Of a DNA stretch of 64,000 bases, positions 51,801-58,878 are shown piece after piece; within the stretch, counting starts at the first letter, position 1, and each line of letters opens with the position of its first letter. Source of the stretch: an uncultured Lachnospiraceae bacterium. Lineage in GTDB: Bacteria; Bacillota; Clostridia; Lachnospirales; Lachnospiraceae. A program made the translations under genes and the position numbers. The stretch lies in assembly GCA_910584965.1 (NCBI GenBank), contig CAJUDZ010000014.1, forward strand, positions 18,995 to 82,994. The letters are read 5' to 3'. The notes below the pieces were generated by a model. That model searched no databases. It was not told the origin of the DNA and saw nothing but the letters and a program-made list of their open reading frames with translations.

Positions 51801-54180
51801 ATACGGTTACCGTTATAATCTGGATAAGGACGGGAATGAAGCTAATTCGCAGTTGGGCAGCAATACGGGGAATTACAGTACTTACTTCCAGAACAAATCC
51901 TGGGATTCGTCAACAAGCAATATGTACCTTTCCAGTAAAGGGGAAAACGTTGTACCCGGTCTGTTCAGCGGAATTTATAAAGATTACCCGAATGCGAGCG
52001 AGTACGAAAAGGATGAAAGAGGCAACGACCTGATCGAATCCGTAACAATGAACAGCGTTAAATATCTGCCGGATTATGCCTTTGACAACTGTGAACGCCT
52101 GAGTGCGGTCGTATTGGGGCCTGACTGTTCCGATATCGGGACTGCTCCGTTCAGGGGCTGTACCCGTTTGCAGACTGTCGGCAATAATGACTATTATAAG
52201 ACGGATAACGGCATTGTATATTCGGTGAATGAAGACGGTTCCTTTACGATTGAAGAGTGTCTTTCTGCGAGAGGAAATCTGGTGGGAACGTCGTATCTTG
52301 ATACGACGGTGGATCCGAACCTTGAGAAAGTAAGCGCAATCAAGCCCGGCGCATTTGAAGACTGCGGAAGCATTACACGTGTTGACCTGACCAATTCGGC
52401 CGGATTATTGAAGATACCGGAGTGCTGTTTCAAAAACTGTGAGGAACTGATTGACGTTCGTCTGCCGGAAACCGTAAACAGTATCCAGAGCGAGGCTTTT
52501 GCCGAGGATTCGCCGATTACCGTAACGATTCCGGGCCGTGAAGTATTTATCGCGACGGATGCGTTTATACACAATGACCAGAAGGTTATGATCAGAACCT
52601 ATCCGGACACATCGGCGTACGAATATGCGATCTATTATAAGATGGGTATCGACGATACGCTTGGAGCGAAATGCCTCGTTACCTTCCTGGATTTTGACGG
52701 TACGGAATTGAAATCGGATTATATCGAAAGCGGTTCATATCCGGATATACCGGAATTCCCGACACGTGAAAACTGGATTTATACGGGATGGCGTGCGGCG
52801 AACGGTAAGGATGTTAAGGATAAGATTACCGAAGATACGGTATTTATAGCACAGGGATATTCTACCGAAACGATGGTGGACGGCAAGTACCGGGTGCAGT
52901 TCTTTGATACCATTACCTTCAAGGTGATCAGCGAACAGTTTGTAGAAGCAGGTGGAAGTGCGGTTGAGCCGAGAGTACCGGAACATGAAGGGTATGCTTT
53001 TGTGGGCTGGAACGACAGGTTTACGAATATAACGGGTAACAAAACAATCTTTACGATATTCAATGTTATCGGAGGTAATACCAGCGGCGGCACGACCAAT
53101 ACGAGCGGCGGCACGACCAATACGAGCGGCGGCACAACAAACACCAGTGGCGGTACGACCAATACGAGCGGCGGAACAACCATTACGAGCAGCGGTACGA
53201 CCAATACGAGCAATAAAACGACATCGTCCAGCAAGGGTTCGACAAGCAGTTCCGATTCGTCCTCCACGTCGGCGACTTCCACAACCGGACAGAATGCGGG
53301 ATTATACGCGGTAACGGTTATTAACGGAAGCGGAAGCGGAACTTATCCGGCGGGATCAACGGTTCTGATTATGGCGAATGAACCTGCGGCGGGCAAGCAG
53401 TTCAGCAAGTGGGTTATTAATTCGCAGGGCGTGACGTTAGCAAATGTCAGCACTACATTGACGACCTTTGTAATGCCGTCAAACAATGTTATTATAACGG
53501 CCGAGTATATGGATGTGGCGGCAGCGCCTAAAACGGGAACTGTCAGCACGGCGCCCACAGGAAACACGGGCAGTACCGGAAATAATAACGACACAAATAA
53601 TAATAACGGCGGTACAAGAGTGGATATTACGAAGCCGGGTATCAATAACAAAGATCTGGCAACGGCAAATGTCAACGGTTCAACGGATAATTTCATCGTG
53701 AAGATTTCCGAAACGCCGGAGGCTACACAGGCGGTTATGAATGCACTGAATAACAAGTACGGAAGTCTCGACAGTATTCTGTACTATGCGATGGATATCA
53801 GCCTGTACGATTCCACCGGAACGACGAAGATTACGGATACGACGGGATTGACAGTCGATATTACGATACCGCTTCCGGATGCGCTGATTACTTATGGCGG
53901 TAATAATATGATGGGAGCTGTTGTAGCGGATCAGATGGAAGATCTTGCAGCGAGATTTACGACAATTAACGGTGTACCTTGTATCAGCTTTACGGCAACG
54001 CACTTCTCACCGTATACGATTTATGTCAATACGCAGAATTTGTCGGAAGGTTTGCTGGATACAACACCTAAGACGGGTGATCCGATTCATCCTAAGTGGT
54101 TCCTGTCACTTGGCCTGGCTTGTCTGTCGATCATACTCTTTATGAAGCGGGACAAAAAAGCAAAGGTCAAAACGGCATAA
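48826..54180 (+). CDS. Large BspA-like leucine-rich repeat surface protein, sortase substrate
   Basis: The 1784-residue product has a signal peptide (about 1-50, ending near NAAAP) and LRR_5 (BspA-type) repeats at about 325-770 and 1055-1270, with units such as IGDEAFADAALLENITI. Two InlB-type B repeats follow (about 1282-1412, for example GYAFVGWNDRFTNI), then a Thr/Ser/Gly repeat linker (1418-1490), a divergent repeat with YAVTVINGSGSGTYPAGSTV, an Asn-rich linker, and a conserved C-terminal module (about 1618-1735). It ends with TPKTG at 1747-1751, IHPKWFL, a hydrophobic helix and a basic tail. BspA proteins mediate adhesion to host proteins or other bacteria. It should be anchored by the adjacent sortase B. 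Confidence 0.88.
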   Translation: MSKKAPVKKSKRRLKRSVRRSLAAVLMITALAVAAIPVPENAAAPDGGLSVRADEKKDVHNMADFGYDSKDAEDLDGPSMPLNRYKDKTIDEMEQYLAGPGDVINPGNVSNTNTTPPVFMSLTVRDLGSSDYVLHWQFMFYAAKNNLQAGGVVCKYNDSYSADKVDLGLTPITEYVTVEKTEYDSFWTTSQATDEIVYDYDLYKNGAADAVDQKNLDFLQKYFPEEYQKRLTAFQQWDATANQANRPNQPGAWIVVPADHLSNDQKLQYYCDCKLKDYGSGYTLRSVNDSRYGKTGTVYMAYGGKPNEGHFNDALGFLGESKSTVTMFAIGGGAFKGVGNVVNMTIPTMIQCIGDEAFADAALLENITIANTQHIGNRAFKGCVKLEKVNLEQGTVTIGAECFNNTALKEIKLPLTVKKIGYGAFANCRDLQIVDLNSINVGCEIGDYAFYDDYSIQEIKMENAVINSIGEGAFSVVSGSQQFGITMPKAMQGSISNYMFAGRSGLQYVVLPQWSPLDMGTDKNPTIGDAAFHDCGNLKYVEFPAPDTAANACGFVKYTQDKLFADVVNPDFHVKGPYLNNKGQTALPRESTWGAVTFIENMAVPYLYRNNGKNYYEVSKDGYLLCIDENGILTSCTLKEKDGTIKDGKLEIPEKVGNTKVQGIASDCFDNFDNGKTQVKTLTIKDNSVSVINDSTFENWPNLSKVYIGNSVNKIGNNAFKGCSNLTDVTFGSPLNGHESFEIGTDAFKTESSELTFHGDIAKGYAPFDWATSPDNIIQTQDGIRVCYKSLSPYFLTVMYNPITGYVTLLDYPKYNQVESILNDVHTTNGDLQNGQTYSAWREATLYTQYEGQEYGSYRTAFADAWLAADGDEEAEEAIYQDKALFGPWVRDVANWEDWLSGTAQPPATSSSTTTYVSDSGVLSSIADFLFEPIVAYAAPSTPKAYYDKYPYDVIENATANDPFRAPTAEEEALVNATKNIVIPQGVDSIDVYGYRYNLDKDGNEANSQLGSNTGNYSTYFQNKSWDSSTSNMYLSSKGENVVPGLFSGIYKDYPNASEYEKDERGNDLIESVTMNSVKYLPDYAFDNCERLSAVVLGPDCSDIGTAPFRGCTRLQTVGNNDYYKTDNGIVYSVNEDGSFTIEECLSARGNLVGTSYLDTTVDPNLEKVSAIKPGAFEDCGSITRVDLTNSAGLLKIPECCFKNCEELIDVRLPETVNSIQSEAFAEDSPITVTIPGREVFIATDAFIHNDQKVMIRTYPDTSAYEYAIYYKMGIDDTLGAKCLVTFLDFDGTELKSDYIESGSYPDIPEFPTRENWIYTGWRAANGKDVKDKITEDTVFIAQGYSTETMVDGKYRVQFFDTITFKVISEQFVEAGGSAVEPRVPEHEGYAFVGWNDRFTNITGNKTIFTIFNVIGGNTSGGTTNTSGGTTNTSGGTTNTSGGTTNTSGGTTITSSGTTNTSNKTTSSSKGSTSSSDSSSTSATSTTGQNAGLYAVTVINGSGSGTYPAGSTVLIMANEPAAGKQFSKWVINSQGVTLANVSTTLTTFVMPSNNVIITAEYMDVAAAPKTGTVSTAPTGNTGSTGNNNDTNNNNGGTRVDITKPGINNKDLATANVNGSTDNFIVKISETPEATQAVMNALNNKYGSLDSILYYAMDISLYDSTGTTKITDTTGLTVDITIPLPDALITYGGNNMMGAVVADQMEDLAARFTTINGVPCISFTATHFSPYTIYVNTQNLSEGLLDTTPKTGDPIHPKWFLSLGLACLSIILFMKRDKKAKVKTA
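53080..53220 (+). repeat. 21-bp tandem repeat coding for TSGGTTN units
   Basis: Six full 21-base units from 53080 to 53205 plus a partial unit encode (Thr-Ser-Gly-Gly-Thr-Thr-Asn)n in the linker of the 1784-residue protein. Units 1 and 2 are almost identical at DNA level and later ones diverge by silent and single missense changes. Because the unit is a multiple of three, copy-number change would lengthen the linker without a frameshift. Confidence 0.85.
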
Positions 54181-54205
54181 CAGATGATTCCTGGGAGAGA
54201 GTCCT

Positions 54206-57094
54206 ATGGGGAAAAAGATTAGAAGAGCAATAGGCGCTATGTTGATGGCGATAGCTGTCGCCGTCACACAGCTGCCTGTGTCGGATGTAGAAGCGGAGGG
54301 GACTGCTGCGGACAGCGCAGCAGAGGCCGCTTCCGTATCTGATTTTCAGGTAAACGGAACTACATTAGTGAAATACAATGGCACGTCTGAGAACGTGTCT
54401 GTTTCTAATTATGTGGAAAAAATAGAAGCGGATGCTTTTGCCGGAAACGAATATATCCGTACCGTTGCGATTGGTGACGGCGTGGTGAGTATCGGTTCAG
54501 GCGCCTTCCGGGGATGCAGTCAGTTACAGACAGTAACGATAGCGGATTCGGTGGAAACGATAGGCCAGGCGGCTTTTGCGGACTGTCCGTCCTTAAACAG
54601 CGTTCAGATCGGCAAGGGCCTGAAAGAGCTGGGAAACGGCGCGTTTGCAGGAGATACGAGTCTGGCGTCTGTGAACTTCAGCGACAGAAATCAGTATTTT
54701 ATCTGTGATGACGGCGCTATATACAGCAAAGAAAACGGCGACACGCTGTATGCGCTGCTGGCGGGTAGGCAGAACGGTTATTATGCAATGCCCTCTACGG
54801 TCAGCACGATCAGTACCTATGCTTTCTGGGGAAATCAGAATTTGCAGAGTGTTGATATCGGAAGTAATGTGACGGAAATATCAGCTTATGCCTTTTCTAA
54901 TTGTTGTAATCTGAAACTGGTCAATATTCCTTATTCGGTAAGAACCATTTCTCTGAAAGCCTTCGAAGACTGTGTCCGTCTGCGCAATATTACGATTCCG
55001 ATTTCGGTCAGTTCCATACACAGTACGGCTTTTGACGGCTGCACGAAATTAAATATTCACGCGGAAGAAGGAAGTGTGGCAAAGGCTTTTGCGGATACGC
55101 TTGTTTTAGAAGATATTGAAGTGGCGGAATATGAGGATACGCCGCTTAATACGATCGATGATCTGCCCGGAAGCGGTACTGGGCAGGAAGAAATAACAGA
55201 AGAGATCGATATTGATTATTATCATGAAGTAACGCATATGAATCCGCTGGAGTCGGAAGAAGATGCTTCCGTAAAAGGAAAATCCAGGGTACTTGACAGC
55301 CAGGTATTTGTATTTGTGGATAATGCCAGTGCGACCGTCAATCAGGGTGAAGTGGATATTACGAAGCTGGAAGGAATTGCCGTTGGCGATACGGGAGAGA
55401 CGATTGCTTCTATTTCCGGCAATACAGGCAAAAAAGGCTCCGCTTTTCCGAAATATACGATTGTAAACGATGCTGTCATTGCCGATCAGGCTTATTATCA
55501 TGACGGGAGAACAGCGATCGAGATACCGGAAACGATTGCGGAGATCGGCGATTTTGCATTTGCCCGTTCGGCATTGGCAAGCGCCGTAATTCCCGAAGGA
55601 GTTACCCATATCGGATATGCTGCTTTTTATCATTGCGATGGGTTGACCGATGTAGTCATTCCGTCTACGGTTACGGAAATTGAGCCTTCGGCTTTCGCAG
55701 GAACCGCATGGATGCAGAATTGGAAGCAAAGCGCAGGCGACGATTTTTTAATTGTCGGAGACAATATTCTGCTGGCCTATCGGGGAAATGACAGCATAGT
55801 ATCGATTCCGGACGGCGTTAAAACGATCGGTCCTGATGCGTTTGCCTCTCATATGGAGATTACGAAAGTGATCATACCGGACGGTGTGGAGACGGTTGGA
55901 GAGGGCGCTTTTGCAGGATGTGGCAATCTGACGATGGTGGAAGGCGGCCAGTCAGTGCGCCAAATTAAGGATCGTGCTTTCCAGGGCTGTCCGCTCCGGA
56001 ATATCAGGATTCCCGCTTCCGTAGAAGAAATCGGTTTAAAAGCCTTTGACACGGCGGATTCCGTAAAAGCGGCGGGAAACGGTATTGTGATTTTTGAGGG
56101 AAAAGTATTGCCGAAGCTGTCTTATGAGGCCTCTTCCGGCAAATTGTATAATGACGCTTACAGGGGGCTGGCTTTTGACGGCATTCATGCCGCAGTAGTG
56201 CCGAAAGGAACGGACGGTTTCAGCGGAACTGTTTTGGATGACAGTTTGTCGGGATTCCGGGGCGTTATCTGCAATGTTGACAATAAAGAAAAAACATTAA
56301 AAATCTGTCAGATGCGGTTAGACGGCGCATCCCTTGTTTCTTATCCGGATACTTTTACGATCAGTACAACCAATTACACGCTGGATAAAATACAGATTCC
56401 GAAAGGCAGTCTGGCCGGCGGCGCAGGTCAGACTGCGGCTTCGGACAATGCGGCGGATATGGGGAACGATACAGAGGCGGTGTCGGAAGTTATCGTAAGC
56501 CTTGAGAGCAGTTCCATTGAGAACGGCGCTCTTGCAGGGGCGGTTCTGCAAGGCGCGGATGGCAGTTTTCTTTTGCGGATAGCCGACAGCAATGAAGCGA
56601 AGAAAGCGATTCAGAATGCTTATAAAGAAATATACGGAAGTAAGAAACCTTCGAATCTGACTGCTTATGAGATTACCTTACAGGAGGCGGATACATCCAT
56701 ACCGATTACAGGACTCGGCAGACAGACGATGGAAATTACGATTCCGTTTCCGAAAGGAATCGGAAAAGAAAATCTGCATGTAGTCTGTCTGGATGCGAAC
56801 GGACAGCTGGAGGAAGTCGAAAGCCGGATTACTACTGTGGATGGCGCTGACTGCATTACTTTTATGGCGGGTCATTTTTCCTCCTATGGTATTTACAATT
56901 ACCTTTCCGGGAATACGGCGGTTGTCCATAACGGCCAGGCGGTCTTTACGAGCTCTTCGGGAATGAAAGACGCATCGCCTGATACCGGAGATTACAGTAT
57001 TCATCCCAAATGGTTCCTCGGAGCGGGCCTGTTTTTCACCGGGCTTGCAATGTTCTTTTACCGGAGCCGAAAATATAAACTTCGTAATTTATAA
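54206..57094 (+). CDS. Second BspA-like leucine-rich repeat surface protein, sortase substrate
   Basis: The 962-residue product has a signal peptide (about 1-29), LRR_5 repeats at about 65-285 and 425-622 (for example IGQAAFADCPSLNSVQIGKG), a C-terminal module at about 785-909 and the anchor SPDTG at 924-928, then YSIHPKWFLGAGLFFTGL and a basic tail. The C-terminal module resembles that of the 1784-residue neighbour: both contain a short L/ITIPxP strand, then TTxxGxxCISFTAxHFSPYxIY in similar order. It starts 25 bases after its neighbour and shares its transcript, ending at the hairpin at 57141. The wall anchor motif fits the adjacent sortase B. Confidence 0.88.
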   Translation: MGKKIRRAIGAMLMAIAVAVTQLPVSDVEAEGTAADSAAEAASVSDFQVNGTTLVKYNGTSENVSVSNYVEKIEADAFAGNEYIRTVAIGDGVVSIGSGAFRGCSQLQTVTIADSVETIGQAAFADCPSLNSVQIGKGLKELGNGAFAGDTSLASVNFSDRNQYFICDDGAIYSKENGDTLYALLAGRQNGYYAMPSTVSTISTYAFWGNQNLQSVDIGSNVTEISAYAFSNCCNLKLVNIPYSVRTISLKAFEDCVRLRNITIPISVSSIHSTAFDGCTKLNIHAEEGSVAKAFADTLVLEDIEVAEYEDTPLNTIDDLPGSGTGQEEITEEIDIDYYHEVTHMNPLESEEDASVKGKSRVLDSQVFVFVDNASATVNQGEVDITKLEGIAVGDTGETIASISGNTGKKGSAFPKYTIVNDAVIADQAYYHDGRTAIEIPETIAEIGDFAFARSALASAVIPEGVTHIGYAAFYHCDGLTDVVIPSTVTEIEPSAFAGTAWMQNWKQSAGDDFLIVGDNILLAYRGNDSIVSIPDGVKTIGPDAFASHMEITKVIIPDGVETVGEGAFAGCGNLTMVEGGQSVRQIKDRAFQGCPLRNIRIPASVEEIGLKAFDTADSVKAAGNGIVIFEGKVLPKLSYEASSGKLYNDAYRGLAFDGIHAAVVPKGTDGFSGTVLDDSLSGFRGVICNVDNKEKTLKICQMRLDGASLVSYPDTFTISTTNYTLDKIQIPKGSLAGGAGQTAASDNAADMGNDTEAVSEVIVSLESSSIENGALAGAVLQGADGSFLLRIADSNEAKKAIQNAYKEIYGSKKPSNLTAYEITLQEADTSIPITGLGRQTMEITIPFPKGIGKENLHVVCLDANGQLEEVESRITTVDGADCITFMAGHFSSYGIYNYLSGNTAVVHNGQAVFTSSSGMKDASPDTGDYSIHPKWFLGAGLFFTGLAMFFYRSRKYKLRNL

Positions 57095-57140
57095 AAATTG
57101 GCGTGTATTCCCTTGTTCACTGAGGGTAAGGAACGGAAAG

Positions 57141-57182
57141 AAAACTCCCGGCATAAAATAAGGAAAAAGCCGGGAGTTTTTT
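57141..57182 (+). terminator. Terminator whose 3' arm carries the ribosome binding site of the subtilase
   Basis: AAAACTCCCGGC at 57141-57152 and GCCGGGAGTTTT at 57169-57180 are perfect 12-base arms, followed by two more T and then the ATG of the next gene at 57183. GGGAG at 57172-57176, 6 bases before that ATG, is the only ribosome binding site seen and would be buried in the stem. Confidence 0.85.
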
Positions 57183-58070
57183 ATGTACCGCGTTAGAAAA
57201 CAACTGGGCTGTACCGAACGTCTGCAGCAGTCGTGCAGAGGCCCTGCGGTGACGGTTGCCGTACTCGACACAGGTATCTGCCGCCATCCTGATCTGGCGG
57301 GACGGATTGTGGCATTTCAGGATTTCGTCAATAACCGGAGCGGGATATATGATGACAGCGGACACGGAACCCATGTTGCCGGATGTATCGGAGGAAGCGG
57401 CATGATGTCGAGGGGAAAGTTCCGGGGGATTGCCCCGCAGAGCCTTTTCTGCATCGGGAAAGTACTGGACCGGAATGGAGAGGGCGCTATCGACAGTATG
57501 TACCGCGGACTTTTATGGGTAATGCAGAACCGTCTGCACTATCATATCCGTGTTTTAAATATTTCGGTCGGAATCGGAGATCCCGATGAAAAAGAAAGAA
57601 TTGTGGAAGTCGTCGATCTTTTGGAGGCAGTTTGGAAGGCGGGCATTGTTGTCGTGTGTGCGGCCGGGAATGCAGGGCCTTTAAACGGAACGATATCGCC
57701 TCTTGGAAACAGCCGAAAGGTGATTACGGTAGGATGCCACGAAGGCGGTTATTTTGGAAACCGAAAAGGATTATGCGAAAGTTATTCCGGGAGGGGCGAT
57801 CAGGATGATGTTCTCCGGAAACCGGATATAGTGGCCCCTGGAACAGACATTATTTCCTGCCATAACAAAGGAGGAAGCTATGTGAAAAAGAGCGGCACTT
57901 CGATGGCGACGCCGATTGTATCGGGAGCGGCCGCGCTGCTTTTGCAGAAATATCCTTATATGAATAACGAGCAGGTAAAGAGAAAGATGGTTTACAGCGC
58001 AAGAGATCTGGGAGAAGCGTGGAATAAACAGGGATGGGGAATGTTGGACATTCAGCGTTTGTTTGAGTAA
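57183..58070 (+). CDS. S8 family (subtilisin-like) serine protease without signal peptide
   Basis: The 295-residue product has the full subtilase triad: Asp29 in VAVLDTGI, His61 in DDSGHGTHVAGC and Ser240 in KKSGTSMATPIVSGA, plus the oxyanion Asn in VVCAAGNAGP. It has neither signal peptide nor propeptide, and the catalytic domain starts at about residue 20, so it resembles intracellular subtilases that work in the cytoplasm. Its ATG directly follows the terminator of the BspA operon. It has no clear promoter of its own, so it may depend on read-through. Alternatively it could be exported by an unusual route to process the neighbouring surface proteins. No other in-frame start near the N-terminus would keep the Asp motif. 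Confidence 0.88.
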   Translation: MYRVRKQLGCTERLQQSCRGPAVTVAVLDTGICRHPDLAGRIVAFQDFVNNRSGIYDDSGHGTHVAGCIGGSGMMSRGKFRGIAPQSLFCIGKVLDRNGEGAIDSMYRGLLWVMQNRLHYHIRVLNISVGIGDPDEKERIVEVVDLLEAVWKAGIVVVCAAGNAGPLNGTISPLGNSRKVITVGCHEGGYFGNRKGLCESYSGRGDQDDVLRKPDIVAPGTDIISCHNKGGSYVKKSGTSMATPIVSGAAALLLQKYPYMNNEQVKRKMVYSARDLGEAWNKQGWGMLDIQRLFE

Positions 58071-58075
58071 TGGAC

Positions 58076-58104
58076 TTGACATGGTTCCTGTGATTGTATA
58101 CAAT
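58076..58104 (+). promoter_or_regulatory. Promoter TTGACA-17-TACAAT with GntR-type operator ATTGTATACAAT
   Basis: A perfect TTGACA at 58076-58081 is 17 bases from TACAAT at 58099-58104. The -10 box is the right half of a perfect 12-base palindrome ATTGTATACAAT (58093-58104), which contains TTGTATACAA as expected for FadR-type GntR operators. The downstream GntR gene should thus repress itself and the isocitrate dehydrogenase gene. Confidence 0.8.
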
Positions 58105-58167
58105 TATACCATACGGGAAAGAGCGGCCTGACGGCTGTTCTTTCTGAATAAATACAGGAGCATTATC

Positions 58168-58863
58168 ATGAATGACTATGATATTCGGAAAACGGTAAAC
58201 GATAACTATTCTCTGCGCGGCCGGGTATTTCAGAAGATTCGGGAAGATATTCTGAGCGGTAAGTATAAGGAGCACGAAGAGCTGAAAGAAGTAGCCATAG
58301 GAGAGGAACTTGGGGTCAGCAGGACTCCGGTCAGAGAAGCATTCAGACAGCTGGAGCTGGAAGGTCTGATACAGATTATTCCGAACAAGGGAGCCTATGT
58401 AACAGGGATTACGGTCAAAGATGTAAAGGATATTTATATGATCCGTTCTCTGTTAGAAGGGCTCTGTGCGAGAATGGCAACGGAGAAAATAACGAAAGAA
58501 CAGTTGGAAGAAATGGAAGAAAATATCTATCTGGCGGAATTTCATGCGGGAAAGGGACATATGGACCAGATGGCGGAGTTGGACAACCGCTTCCACGATA
58601 TTCTTTATGAAGCATGCGATTCCAAGATGCTGGAGCATCTTCTGCGGGACTTTCATCAGTATGTTCTCCGTGTCCGCCAGAAAACTTTATCGACCAATAC
58701 GCGCGGCCGGGCTTCGAACAAAGAACACAGGCAGATTATGGAGGCTATCAAGGCCAAAGATGCGCTGAAGGCCGAACGGCTTGCCAATCAGCATATGATT
58801 AACGCCTACGACAATATGGTGAAAAACGGGCTGTTTGAGATCTATGGTGAAGAAACAGAATGA
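58168..58863 (+). CDS. GntR family transcriptional regulator with FCD domain
   Basis: The 231-residue product has an N-terminal winged helix (residues about 10-80): GRVFQKIREDILSGKYKEHE, then VAIGEELGVSRTPVREAFRQ and LEGLIQIIPNKGAYV. An all-helical FCD effector domain follows, with metal or ligand residues in ELDNRFHDILYEACDS and NKEHRQIMEAIKAKDA. FCD regulators bind small carboxylates, sugar acids or metals. The gene lies 15 bases before icd, and the operator on its promoter suggests feedback by a carboxylate such as citrate, isocitrate or 2-oxoglutarate; the ligand is a guess. The ATG follows AGGAG by 8 bases. Confidence 0.9.
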   Translation: MNDYDIRKTVNDNYSLRGRVFQKIREDILSGKYKEHEELKEVAIGEELGVSRTPVREAFRQLELEGLIQIIPNKGAYVTGITVKDVKDIYMIRSLLEGLCARMATEKITKEQLEEMEENIYLAEFHAGKGHMDQMAELDNRFHDILYEACDSKMLEHLLRDFHQYVLRVRQKTLSTNTRGRASNKEHRQIMEAIKAKDALKAERLANQHMINAYDNMVKNGLFEIYGEETE

Positions 58864-58878
58864 AAAGGAGAGAAGTGT

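Noticed and set aside
53080..53220. CRISPR array
   Set aside because: The repeats are directly adjacent, 21 bases long, in frame and code for a linker; there are no spacers.
53063..53314. Ala/Arg-rich ORF across the 21-bp repeats (RAAARPIRAAAQQ)
   Set aside because: Frame-shifted reading of the TSGGTTN repeats; no start signal.
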